Source of the DNA: Haliclona indistincta
Taxonomy: Eukaryota; Porifera; Demospongiae; Haplosclerida; Chalinidae
Length of the DNA stretch: 64,000 bases
Reading direction: 5' to 3'
Assembly: GCA_964017065.1 (NCBI GenBank)
Contig: OZ024786.1
Span: 13,321,469-13,385,468, forward strand
Below the pieces are notes generated by a model. The model saw only the letters and a program-made list of their open reading frames with translations. It was not told the DNA's origin and did no database searches. The translations under genes were made by a program, and so were the position numbers. Below are positions 46,201-55,382 of the stretch, piece by piece. Numbering within the stretch: the stretch's first letter is position 1; each line of letters opens with the position of its first letter.

Positions 46201-48784
46201 GAACTTTAGTCATTTCCTAGCAGACGTCCCAGAAGCAGAGCTCACCAAGAGATGTGTAGTCAAGGTCATATCTGGATATTATGATCCGATTGGGTTCGCT
46301 GCACCAGTTGTGATAAGATTCAAGATTTTCCTTCAGGACCTGTGCCGAGAAGGGATCGACTGGGATGACCCACTTCCACACAATTTGCAACTGAAGTGGC
46401 ACGCACTGTTATCTTGTTTGACTCGATCACCAACACTTACTGTCCCGAGATGTTATTCAGCCAGTCTCCATCCAGATACAGCTTGCTCACTCATCGGATT
46501 CTGTGACGCCTCCAAGTCAGCATATGCCGCTGTTGTCTATCTCTCTATCCAAACCAACTTATCCACGGCTGATGTCCAGTTCATTGCGTGCAAAACAAGA
46601 GTAGCTCCTCTTAAAGAGATTTCTATTCCACGACTTGAGTTATTGTCAGCGTTGCTGTTGAGCAGATTGATCTCAAGCGTACAGAGAGCATTGGAGCCTG
46701 AGCTAAATCTCGGTACACCTTGCTGCTATGGAGATTCAGAAGTAGCTTTGTACTGGATCAAAGGTATTGGAAGAGAGTGGAAGCCTTTTGTGCACAATAG
46801 AGTGACCCAAATCAGAAGCATCATTGCACCAGAGAACTGGCACCATTGCCCAGGAACTGAGAATCCTGCCGATCTACCATCACGCGGAGTCAACCCTGAA
46901 CAGCTATGCAACAGCAAGTTGTGGATACATGGACCAGAATGGTTGTGTGATCTCCAAACACCTACTGACGTTGACGACCATGAGATGCCAAGGGCATGTG
47001 AAGTTGAAGAAAAGAGATGTGACGCACATACGCTTACCACAGCCATCACCACAAGAGATAACATCGGTAACTTGATATCCTGTCAAGAATATAGTACCCT
47101 GAAGCGACTCTTGCGAGTGACCGCCTATGTCATCAGAGCTGCCAAATATTTCCGCTCCAAGAGATCTGACACTGCAAGCAATCAAACAACTCTGACATCG
47201 CTAGAGATTGTGAATGCGGAAAGGGTATGGATTCGTCAAGCTCAGAGTCAATCACTCGAAGAGAAGGAATTCAAACGCCTACAAAAACAACTAGGTTTGT
47301 TCCATGATGATGAAGGACTGCTGAGGTGTGGCGGTCGACTGCAGAACGCAGAAATTCCCTACGGCACAAAATATCCACTCTTGTTACCACGCAAACACCA
47401 CTTCACTTCTCTTGTCGTCCAAGAAGCTCACATTCGAGTTCTTCATGATGGTGCCAAGGAAACGCTCACTGAAATTCGATCTAGATTCTGGATTGTGAAG
47501 GGCCGATCACTAGTCAAGAGCATAATTCACCGCTGTACAACCTGCAAGAAGCATGAGGGAGCACCATATGGCGATCCACCACCCCCTCCCTTGCCTGAAT
47601 TTAGAGTGACACAAAATCCAGCCTTCACTAATACAGGGGTCGATTTTGCAGGTCCTCTGTTTGTCCGTAACCGATATTCCTCCAGCAATAAGGTATGGAT
47701 TGTCCTCTTCACGTGTTTGGTAACTCGTGCTGTTCATCTAGATGTTGTGTCTGACATGCTTACAGGAACGTTCGTGTGTTGCCTAAAGCGATTTGTAGCC
47801 AGACGAGGTCTGCCATACAAGTTCCTTTCTGACAACGGGAAAACGTTTAAATCCACTGCCAATCTACTCAAGACAATCTTCAAGGACATGACCGTAGAGA
47901 ACTACCTAGCCCAACAAGGATGCCAGTGGATATTCATTATTGAACGTGCACCCTGGTGGGGAGGAGTATACGAACGAATGGTGAAGTCCACCAAGCGCTG
48001 CCTTCGCAAGATGCTAGGACGTGCCTCATTTTCGTATGAAGAGCTACTGACCGCCCTTGTGGAAATAGAAGGAGTGATAAACTCAAGGCCACTATCATAC
48101 GTTTCAGCAGACGACAGAGAAGAACCTCTCACACCGTCCCACTTGATTGTTGGACGCCGACTACTCAGTTTACCTGATCATCTATTCATCGGCGATCATG
48201 ATATGGAAGACGAGGACTTTGAAGTCAACTCTAATCAACTGTCCAGAAGATTGAAACATCTCAATGGTGTAATAAATCACTTTTGGAGCAGATGGAGATC
48301 CGAGTATCTCAGTGAATTGCGAGAACACCATCAATACGCAGCTGGAAGACCATCTCAGCTGGCGCACATAGCAGTTGGTGAAGTCGTGATTATCAAAGAC
48401 GATAAAATCCCACGAAGCTTCTGGAAATTGGGAAGGATCCAAGAAGTTATTAAAGGGAAGGATGGAGTTGCAAGAGGCGCTCTATTAAAGGTCGCAGCAA
48501 GAGGTGATCAGTCTACTCAGCTTAGGAGACCGGTACAACTTTTGTATCCCCTGGAAATCAAGGCCAAGGACACCTATCAGGACGCATCTGCTATTGTCAA
48601 TAGTAATCCAAATGAAGAAGACGAACCACCAAGTGAAGACGAACCGCCAAGTGAAAATGAACCACCAAGTGAAGATGAGTTTGAGAATCAATCGATAACG
48701 CCACCAAGACGCCGACCTATGCGTACAGCAGCAAGGAGAGCAAATGAGACTCTGAAGGTGTTAGCTCTAGACCTACACGACTAG
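43250..48784 (+). CDS. BEL/Pao gag-pol polyprotein
   Basis: A single open frame of 1,844 residues from the first ATG. In order: a coiled N-terminal gag region with a PPSFDGDITKWATFWDAF block (about 130-150, DUF1759 type); zinc knuckles (RCFNCLTRGHLGRDC, about 361); an aspartic protease with LLLDSGSQKSYIS (about 470); reverse transcriptase with ADLEKAF (about 804) and the YVDD active site (about 884); RNase H with GFCDASKSAYAA (about 1083); integrase zinc finger (about 1398-1432) and DDE core (TGVDFAGP about 1464, LSDNGKTF about 1526, WWGGVYERM about 1570); and a C-terminal DUF5641-type domain with an acidic PPSEDE tail. All catalytic motifs are present and no stop interrupts it, so the element may still be active. 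No envelope gene is present. Confidence 0.95.
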   Translation: MSSERAKKSRVRGGHKAAVTRRIKDVDDTIAAATPGSPLDLTKLATLRISLREKLDALSKLDEEIFELIEDETELATDIETADAFKMSIHATIMKIDEQARHSASAPPAAPGTATALAPTSSNTRLPKLQPPSFDGDITKWATFWDAFDATIHRNASLSDIDKFTYLKSSLHRTAREAIAGLTLSSANYREALTILEKRFGNKQLIISRHMNILVSLEPVSSGHNVSALRHLYDQVESHVRSLKSLGITADSYGSLLLPLLTKKLPAEIRLIISRKVPENEWKLDEVMTALEDELKARERSAQPHREPPPARENNRPTNSFVIGGTPTNTCCYCRQNHQPHLCQLVPALETRKQSLRRSGRCFNCLTRGHLGRDCRSKLRCATCGGRHHLSICDKTGQHAIPKNKDTGARTDKNVLPSPNPELNPGAPPFNPEHTTTTVCSSSSQVVFLQTAKSIIQNPETTEILEVRLLLDSGSQKSYISERAREKLGIDACEEHTLTIATFGSAGNRISCPMVEVGLQLQDSSVMSLKLYVVPKICEPLAVQPLSICSKKHKHIIGLQLADPTCSTSVSLPVDVLIGADVYWKIVTNKLRRGPHGPTAIFTKLGWVLSGPSDSVEPYHRSTNLVTHVLHVQEPTLDSQLQAFWDLETMGISSEERSLYDNLAEVIKFENGRYKVPLPWKETHDSLPDNYQLSSTRLQSLLRRLKRDPVILSEYHRIMEDQLKQGIIELVPTHESVPNHIHYLPHHPVVRQDKSTTKVRIVFDASAKPPGRPSLNDCLFKGPKFDQLIFDILLRFRVHKIALIADLEKAFLMISIDEGDRDALRFLWTDDATMDKPTIRAYRFTRVVFGVSSSPFLLNGTVRHHLEQNMQCNNDLVRKLIRSAYVDDILSGTETEEEAFKMYQESKKIFREGGFNLRKFKTNSSVLQAQIDKSEEPTRLTHQGRILPDKPPTQTAQPMSHADAEEVKVLGVLWNSTQDDVFVLNFSHFLADVPEAELTKRCVVKVISGYYDPIGFAAPVVIRFKIFLQDLCREGIDWDDPLPHNLQLKWHALLSCLTRSPTLTVPRCYSASLHPDTACSLIGFCDASKSAYAAVVYLSIQTNLSTADVQFIACKTRVAPLKEISIPRLELLSALLLSRLISSVQRALEPELNLGTPCCYGDSEVALYWIKGIGREWKPFVHNRVTQIRSIIAPENWHHCPGTENPADLPSRGVNPEQLCNSKLWIHGPEWLCDLQTPTDVDDHEMPRACEVEEKRCDAHTLTTAITTRDNIGNLISCQEYSTLKRLLRVTAYVIRAAKYFRSKRSDTASNQTTLTSLEIVNAERVWIRQAQSQSLEEKEFKRLQKQLGLFHDDEGLLRCGGRLQNAEIPYGTKYPLLLPRKHHFTSLVVQEAHIRVLHDGAKETLTEIRSRFWIVKGRSLVKSIIHRCTTCKKHEGAPYGDPPPPPLPEFRVTQNPAFTNTGVDFAGPLFVRNRYSSSNKVWIVLFTCLVTRAVHLDVVSDMLTGTFVCCLKRFVARRGLPYKFLSDNGKTFKSTANLLKTIFKDMTVENYLAQQGCQWIFIIERAPWWGGVYERMVKSTKRCLRKMLGRASFSYEELLTALVEIEGVINSRPLSYVSADDREEPLTPSHLIVGRRLLSLPDHLFIGDHDMEDEDFEVNSNQLSRRLKHLNGVINHFWSRWRSEYLSELREHHQYAAGRPSQLAHIAVGEVVIIKDDKIPRSFWKLGRIQEVIKGKDGVARGALLKVAARGDQSTQLRRPVQLLYPLEIKAKDTYQDASAIVNSNPNEEDEPPSEDEPPSENEPPSEDEFENQSITPPRRRPMRTAARRANETLKVLALDLHD

Positions 48785-48908
48785 TTCTTGTGACATTGAC
48801 TAAGTGAACCCCGATTTGCTGAACCAATTACTATATTAACCCTGATTTGCTGAACTAACTATTATTGTGTTGTATTGTATCATTGACCTTGGGTCAACCC
48901 GGGGAGGA

Positions 48909-49071
48909 TGTAGACAATTATTGTGATTATCATTATTCATTGACTGATTGATTGTGTTATGAATATCATTGAACTCATTGAGCATAGAGAACATGTGCGT
49001 GCGTGATTATCGATAAGCAGCTTGGAGTAATAGACAGCAGAGAGAAGCGCAGTAGCCCAGAATCTCCTACA
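48909..49071 (+). repeat. Right LTR of the BEL/Pao element
   Basis: 163 bp, identical to the left LTR as far as I can compare, followed by the ctagt duplication and then the preserved promoter of NLR copy G. Confidence 0.95.
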
Positions 49072-49131
49072 CTAGTCAACTAGACAATGGCGATCTTCAG
49101 CTAGTAGTCTTGGAAAGCACAGCAAAGCTGA

Positions 49132-49167
49132 GGGGAACCCCCTATAAAGATTGATCAGCTGACGTCA
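49132..49167 (+). promoter_or_regulatory. Promoter of NLR copy G: kappaB-like site, TATA, CRE
   Basis: ggggaacccc (49132-49141) fits GGGRNWYYCC, tataaag lies at 49143-49149, and the palindromic CRE tgacgtca at 49160-49167. The order kappaB-CRE and the spacing match the promoter of copy E despite small indels. A TATA box at 49143 would start transcription near 49173, favouring the ATG at 49194 over the in-frame ATG at 49167. Binding is inferred only. Confidence 0.5.
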
Positions 49168-49193
49168 TGTTGTTTTTGTGCACTCCCACAATA

Positions 49194-51728
49194 ATGGCGG
49201 ATGGCTCTGAGTTTATGACAGTGAAAGGCAAGTTTGTCGACATCTGTCGCTGTGTTGCTGAATCAGATGTGGTAGAATTTGCAGGCGAGCTGCTACAAAG
49301 TAATCTCATCAGCAATGCTGGTCACCAGGCGGCCATTGCTGTCACCGGTTCAACACCGAATACCAAGGTTGCTCATCTGGTCTCAGAAGCCATGAACAAT
49401 GTCAGCAATTCACCAGACAACTTCTACAAGTTCATCTCTATCCTAGAATCCAGGAACGCACGACTTGCGTCAGCTCTAAGAAGTGACTACTCGGAACGAC
49501 AAGCCTGCTTTATACCACCTGATCCTAAACCGGAAGATCCCTCCGTAAATCAGTTCGTGACAAACCTTCGACAGGTGTATAAAACAGCCCAACCTCCAAC
49601 CTGGGACCCTCTCCCTCAGTGCCAGCATGTCAAACTAGCCATGATAAAGGAGAAAGGAAAGCGATGTGGCAGTGACAAGACGATTGCAGAGAGCAGAGTA
49701 GAGGGAGATGTGGACAAAATGTTGACTGTAAAGGTACCGGTGGATTCCGATAGATTCTTTGATGCTGGCACCTTTGACAATGAGCGTCAGGTGATTCTAG
49801 TTGAAGGAGTGGGAGGAATGGGAAAAACAAGTCTAGCCTACCAATATGCCAAGGAATGGGCTGAAGGAAAGTTAAGCACATTTGATGCTGTGGCTCTTGT
49901 TCGTTTACGAGATTTGAATAAACACGATGTGAATGAAGTTGATCATATCTTGCCTTACCTTCTCTTCCTAGCTAGTGGTAACAGCATATCAAAAGAGATG
50001 GCTCGGCTTATCACAGACAAGCAAAAGATTCTCCTCATCTTGGACGGCTGGGATGAGTCTCCAGCAAGCATTCGTAAGCCGCCATTCATCATAGATCTGC
50101 TTCGGTCAGTTTCCTCTCAGACTAGAATACTGATAACCTCTCGACCTGACTTTTCGTTGGATCTTCATGGTCTAGCTAACCGGGTAGAGATTCTTGGTTT
50201 TACTAAAAGTGATATTCACAATTACTTTGAGAATGCATTGAAGTCACACCTGCCCAATGGTGAAGTGAAATCAGCTTGTGATAAGCTGAGCAGTCATTTC
50301 CATCGCTATCCAGTTATCGAAAGCTGTTGCTATGTGCCTCTGAATGCTGCCATTCTAGCGTACATATACCTCAATCGTGACCAGACCTTACCGATCACTC
50401 TTTGGGAGCTGTTTCAAGAGCTCGTACTATGCTGCATACTCCGTGAGCTGGAAACTCGTCGACCTGATAGAGTCCTTGAAGATGTCTCCTCATTTGAGGA
50501 TCTGCCTGCTGATCTCAAGGAGCAGTTATACAACCTCAGTGAACTAGCATTCAAGGGAGTGATGCAGAACAAGATTGTTTTTACACAGAAGGAACTCACA
50601 TCACTCTCTACATTAGGTCTGCTTCATAGTGTCCAGGGGTTTGGTTCAATTGGTCGAAAATCAGTCACTTGCAACTTTATCCATCTAGCCGTCCAAGAGC
50701 TCCTTGCTGCCTACTATATCTCTCGACTAGAACCAGCTGAGCATTCTAAACAATTTGAAACTCTTTTGAATGACAACCTCAAGTTTCCTGTACTCCAGTT
50801 CTATTCTGGTCTGACCGGGCTCACCAATGAGAGTGTGAGAAACCTCATCACTGGATTTAACTTTTGTTTTAAAATAATTTATGGAAATAAATCACGAATT
50901 TGCCTTTTAGCATTTCTGAACTGCATTTTTGAAGCACAAATACACGATCAATTATTTTTTGAACAAATGGTTTTTACTCTAAATTCAAAAGTTAATTTGT
51001 TTTCTATTTCTTTGAGTCCAATGGATTGTCTGTCAGTGCACTACTTTTTATCCTCCGTCAGAACCGTGGTGATTGAACAAATAAAATTGGACCTTTCTTG
51101 CTGCAGTATTGATGACCAATGTTTGAGTATGCTACTAGGAATTACTACTGAGCATGCTGAGACATCCTGTACATCAAGTGTTTTAGAGTCTGTAGAAACC
51201 CTGACAGTGGAGGGAAATGAATACACAGACACTGGGATTGCTTACATTGCCAGAGCTCTTATCTCCAACAACACTTTAAAAACACTGAGGGTTGGTAACG
51301 ACAACGTAACAGACGTGGGACTGGTGCCATTGCTGGAAGCACTACCAAGACTACATTCACTGAAGAAGTTAGTATTGTACTGGTCTTTGTCACATCCAGA
51401 TGAATCATTGAATAAGATTGGAAAGTGTGTAGGAAGAAGCTCATTGAAACAAGTACAGCTATTTTTTTGTTCTCCGTCATTGCAGTCAGAAGAGACTATA
51501 AAAGAGTGGGTCCAGAGTGTGGTGGTTGGAGGGAACAGTCTTATACGTACTCTTGAGCACAGTCAGGTTATTAAGCTCAATATAGAAATTAGGTTTTCTT
51601 GTCGAATCAATAGACATGATGTAGAAACTCAATTAGATTCATCACTCCAAAAAACAATGGATTCAATTAATTTAAGAAGAGAAAAGAAGTCATTACATTC
51701 CATTAATTTGCTTGTTTATGTATTGTAA
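49194..51728 (+). CDS. NLR copy G: CARD-like, NACHT, LRR receptor, single exon
   Basis: An intact frame of 844 residues from ATG 49194 (MADGSEFMTVKGKF); an in-frame ATG at 49167 would add nine residues but lies on the CRE. There is no Death exon: the frame starts directly in the CARD-like region (about 5-95), then the pre-NACHT segment (QPPTWDPLPQ), NACHT with GVGGMGKTS, ILLILDGWDE and ILITSRP, and RI-type LRRs to a TAA. A Trp replaces the usual Cys in the TLWELFQEL helix. It is the only complete CARD-first NLR here. Its divergent partner is damaged and displaced by two transposon insertions, but its own proximal promoter is untouched. A sensor function is inferred from the family. Confidence 0.88.
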   Translation: MADGSEFMTVKGKFVDICRCVAESDVVEFAGELLQSNLISNAGHQAAIAVTGSTPNTKVAHLVSEAMNNVSNSPDNFYKFISILESRNARLASALRSDYSERQACFIPPDPKPEDPSVNQFVTNLRQVYKTAQPPTWDPLPQCQHVKLAMIKEKGKRCGSDKTIAESRVEGDVDKMLTVKVPVDSDRFFDAGTFDNERQVILVEGVGGMGKTSLAYQYAKEWAEGKLSTFDAVALVRLRDLNKHDVNEVDHILPYLLFLASGNSISKEMARLITDKQKILLILDGWDESPASIRKPPFIIDLLRSVSSQTRILITSRPDFSLDLHGLANRVEILGFTKSDIHNYFENALKSHLPNGEVKSACDKLSSHFHRYPVIESCCYVPLNAAILAYIYLNRDQTLPITLWELFQELVLCCILRELETRRPDRVLEDVSSFEDLPADLKEQLYNLSELAFKGVMQNKIVFTQKELTSLSTLGLLHSVQGFGSIGRKSVTCNFIHLAVQELLAAYYISRLEPAEHSKQFETLLNDNLKFPVLQFYSGLTGLTNESVRNLITGFNFCFKIIYGNKSRICLLAFLNCIFEAQIHDQLFFEQMVFTLNSKVNLFSISLSPMDCLSVHYFLSSVRTVVIEQIKLDLSCCSIDDQCLSMLLGITTEHAETSCTSSVLESVETLTVEGNEYTDTGIAYIARALISNNTLKTLRVGNDNVTDVGLVPLLEALPRLHSLKKLVLYWSLSHPDESLNKIGKCVGRSSLKQVQLFFCSPSLQSEETIKEWVQSVVVGGNSLIRTLEHSQVIKLNIEIRFSCRINRHDVETQLDSSLQKTMDSINLRREKKSLHSINLLVYVL

Positions 51729-51759
51729 TCCAGTAATGTTATGTTATATTTCCTTGTAT
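51729..51759. other. NLR 3' flank before an insertion
   Basis: Typical post-stop NLR sequence (atccag.aatgttat) that resumes at about 52230 with tacccttttcacctc, which defines the insertion between. Confidence 0.6.
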
Positions 51760-52229
51760 CCCACCTCGTGGGCGTATCAAAGGCACCGCCAGGACAATAT
51801 ATTCCATACAGCAGGGCAATATGGAATAATATTGCCCAGGTGCAGATATTGTCTGAAGGAACAGACAATATCTGTTGAAAGGGCAAGCAGCCCAAAAATT
51901 TTTAAACGTGGTACAGTGTTGACCACGTGGTAGAAAAATAGGGTACGGCAATAGCCCTACCGGAAGGTACAGAGCACTATTGCGTGCGCTTTATATACCG
52001 CTTAAGATTCCTTATGCTAGTGGGTCCATTGTGGTCTTTACTATAGCACGTGTGATACTAAAAATAGCACAAGTGATACTAAAAACAGTACAATGCACGT
52101 GGGTGGGATTAAACAACGGTCCCTCGGGCAGTATGGAATATCCACTCGTGCAATCCAATTAGACCCCTCGGGCTCTAATTGGATTGCCCTTGTGTATATT
52201 CCATACTGCCCTCTGACCGTTGTTTAACT
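51760..52229. mobile_element. Hairpin-cluster insertion of about 470 bp behind copy G
   Basis: Absent from the same flank in copies A-F. It holds several near-perfect hairpins: gggcaatat/atattgccc (51814-51837), cagatattgtctg/cagacaatatctg (51843-51874), and a large one with arms of about 50 bp (ttaaacaacggtc...gaccgttgtttaa, 52109-52227). No coding frame. The class is unknown. Confidence 0.6.
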
Positions 52230-52918
52230 AGTACATACCCTTTTCACCTCAAAGAAATTTTGTTCTTAATAACTGTTTCTCCAGCAATATTTGAGTTATT
52301 GGAAAGGATTAGTTCTATGATAAAGATGATGAAGGACATGTGTGTACACATGTGAATCACTCACTATAGTAGCCTCTTCTCAACCAAGCGATCCTTGTGA
52401 GTGAGAATGCATGACCCTTCTCATGAGAATCGATCCACTCAGGGTAGCATCACCAGCAGACGGAAGAGAAGAGGCTGTTGAATAGCTAAGCATGATGCAG
52501 AAGAGAGGGTGGAGTCTGGTATGGTGAAGAAGGTGGTAAGTAGGCAGCGACAAACTAAAGACACACCCACTCACCTGTCTATCACCAGGTAAGCAGATAA
52601 ACACCACACCTTGAGTGTCATGGTAGCTATAGTCACATGGTGAAGTTTCATCAATTTCAGTTAAACTGGACGTCAATCCTTCTTGATAGTCACATTATTA
52701 TGTCATGAACTAGCTCTACAAGGAACAAGATAATCACATTATATCATAAAACACACATGCACAATGTACAGTGAGTGAAACTGGTAACTACATTGTAGCA
52801 AATCAAACAAAGAGGTTATACAAATCTTGTCTCGTACAATGTTTTTCCTATTCTGAGCCAGCTGGTATACTCAAGACTAGAAGAGGCTCTAACATAACAA
52901 AATCTACATTTACTAGTT
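52230..52918. repeat. Spacer behind copy G (R1 module)
   Basis: Inverted repeat at 52336-52353 and R1 at about 52360-52560, then the conserved flank up to ctacatttactagtta. At about 52917 it joins, without the usual R2 module, GC box or 5' exons, to the middle of an NLR coding sequence. No gene seen. Confidence 0.65.
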
Positions 52919-54192
52919 AGCTAGAAACTCGTCAACCCGATAGAGTCCTTGAAGATGTCTCCTTGTTTGAGGACCTCCCTGCTGATCTCAAGGAACAGTT
53001 ATACAACAACAGTGAACTAGCATTCAAGGGAGTGATGCAGAACAAGATTGTTTTTACACAGAAGGAACTAACATCACTCTCTACATTAGGTCTGCTTCAT
53101 AGTGTCCAGGGGTTTGGCTCAATTGGTCGAAAATCAGTCACTTGCAACTTTATCCATCTAGCCGTCCAAGAGCTCCTTGCTGCCTACTATGTCTCCCGAC
53201 TAGAACCAGCTGAGCATTCTAAACAATTTGAAAGTCTTTTAAATGGCAATCTCAAGTTTCCTGTACTCCAGTTCTATTCTGGTCTGACCGGGCTCACCAA
53301 TGAGAGTGTGAGAAACGTCATCACTGGATTTCACTTTGATTATAAAGAAAAATCAAGACGTTGCCTTTTAGCATTTTTGAACTGCATTTTCGAAGCACAA
53401 ATACACGATCAATTATTTTTTGAAGAAATGATACGTACTCTAAATTATCGTGTTGATTTGTCTTATAATTCTTTGAGTCCAATGGATTGTCTGTCAGTGC
53501 ACTACTTTTTATCCTCCATCAGAACCGTGGTGATTGGACGAATAAAATTGGACCTTTCTCAATGCAGTATTAATGACCAATGTTTGGGTATGCTACTAGG
53601 AATTTCTACTGAGCATGCTGGGACATCCTGTACATCAAATGTTTTAGAGTCTGTAGAAACCCTGGAAGTGGAGTCAAATGAATACACAGACACTGGGATT
53701 GCTTACATTGCCAGAGCTCTAATCTCCAACAACACATTAAAATTACTGTGGGTTGGTAACGACAGCGTAACAGACATGGGACTGGTGCCACTGTTGGAAG
53801 CACTACCAAGACTACATTCACTGGAGAATTTAGAATTGTACTGGTCTTTGTCACATCCAGATGAAACATTAAAGAAGATCGGAGAGTGTGTAGGGAGAAG
53901 TACACTGAGATATATTCAACTGGTGTCTTATTCTCCATCATTGCAGTCAGAAGAGGCAGTAAAAGTGTGGGTCCAGAGTGCGGTGGTTGGAGGGAATAGT
54001 CTCATACGTTCTCTTGAGTACTGTCAAGTTACCAGGCTCAACATATGGTTTGCTTTCAATAACCTTTCAGTCAGTATAGATGATATGAATACTCAAATAC
54101 GTTCTTCACTACAAGAATCACTTGATTTGATTAATTTAGAAAGAGGAAAGAAATCATTACATTTCAATTATTCTAGTTTTTATTGTGTATAG
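52919..54192 (+). pseudogene. NLR copy H, 5'-truncated: post-NACHT and LRR only
   Basis: Homology starts at the ETRQPDRVLEDVS block downstream of NACHT and stays open to the TAG at 54190-54192. It contains the winged-helix end (EDLPADLKEQLYN), the NFIHLAVQELLAAYY segment and the RI-type LRRs, with a diverged C-terminus (FNYSSFYCV). CARD-like, NACHT and promoter are absent, because the spacer of copy G is fused directly to it; this is the expected product of unequal exchange or deletion. It could only be translated from an internal start. Pseudogene status is likely. Confidence 0.85.
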
Positions 54193-54671
54193 TTTTCTAT
54201 CTGATGTTTTCACCTCTGTGAAGTTTTGAAAATCTATGTTATAGATAATTAAACTACACCTACCATGGGTTAACCCTTTAAGGCCTATAGCGGCTTTAGC
54301 CGCCATAATTGACTCCACCTACTCTAGACGTCATAAAAAGTGCAAAAAGTGCTCTAGAAAGGTCAAATCAAGTTTATTTGCAAAAGATGACTTTACCTGA
54401 AAAAAACCACCTGTTTTTCGGCGCGCCCTCCCCACTAAAACGGGTCTTGTTATGTTCACAACACTTCATGCCCCCTGTCACGTGAATTGTAAGGAAACGC
54501 CCACATTCAGTACTTAGTGCTTTGCAGTGATGCAGATCATTTTTTTTTTTTTTTTTTTAATAGTTTAGCAAATTGCATGGACACACACAAATAGCAATGC
54601 ATGCTAATACAAGGTGTGTACCCAAATGAATAAACAAGTTTTGAGAGCTGATACAGAGATAATAAATAATT
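54193..54671. other. Spacer after copy H
   Basis: AT-rich sequence with a short inverted motif (gcggctttagccgc, about 54291-54304) and an 18-19-base poly-T at about 54541-54559. No gene seen. The NLR array ends here in this window. Confidence 0.5.
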
Positions 54672-55145
54672 AGGGAGACACGGTAGTGTCTCCCTATGTA
54701 GGGATGGTCAAGAAAACAAAATGGCGGCTACAATGCATGTATTAGCGTTCAAACACTGATATTTCGCCTGTTGGTGAATTGTACGTGGCAAAAGAGAATT
54801 AGATCTGCTCTCTAGCGTTGCCCCAACTCTACAGCAGCACAGCATGCTCGAACGTATCGCTAAAAGTGACGAACCTGAAAGCGGTGAAAATCGAGTTTTG
54901 TCATCTTCGTTTTCTTCTTTCTTCTTCTTCTTCTTCTTCTTTCTTTCTTCCACTCGTCTAGCGCCTTAACACAAATACTGTGCAGGGCTAAACACCCACG
55001 AATAGTCACGAAATTCTTCTGGCATGTGCCTTTTGAACTTAGTTTTTAGCGAAATGAAAGTTTTATTCTAGCGGACTTCACGATCACGAGCTGTAGCTAG
55101 CAATGTGTATGACGCCATTTAAAATACGCACGTGATGTAACGTGA
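54672..55145. repeat. Dispersed repeat of about 470 bp, copy 2 (inverted)
   Basis: Reverse-oriented relative of 32045-32510, beginning with the terminal hairpin agggagacac/gtgtctccct (about 54674-54697) and including the same gaaaatcgagtttt...gtcatcttcg block. It lies immediately upstream of the Helitron coding region; whether it belongs to that element is unclear. Confidence 0.7.
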
Positions 55146-55382
55146 GCGCGCACATGTTGTCTTTGAGTGGCTTCTACTTTTGCTGTCCGCTCTTGTGTTT
55201 CTCTGCTCTACCTGCCCGTGAGACTCCGTCCATTTCAGAAGATTGCGACTGTTGATTTCTACTTTTGACACACCGAAGTTTGGATTTCCTTTTGAGTTCG
55301 TCGTCTCGTGTCTCGTTCTGTCACTGAAGAAAGTTGTAAGTTCAATATTGATTTTGAAAAGGTTAGTTCTGGTATAGTAATC

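Larger units (their letters stand above)
42820..49071 (+). mobile_element. Complete BEL/Pao LTR retrotransposon
   Basis: 6,252 bp: LTR, primer-binding site, one gag-pol frame, a short purine tract (ggggagga, 48901-48908), LTR. The identical LTRs and the ctagt target duplication show recent insertion. The uninterrupted target (cacactagtcaactag) survives upstream of NLR copy E at about 26228. The element therefore sits inside the former head-to-head promoter of the CARD-type gene and NLR copy G. Confidence 0.95.

Noticed and set aside
5536..54192. Bacterial anti-phage NTPase cluster or bacterial contamination
   Set aside because: Spliceosomal introns, Death domain, SINEs, BEL/Pao and satellite DNA indicate animal nuclear sequence.
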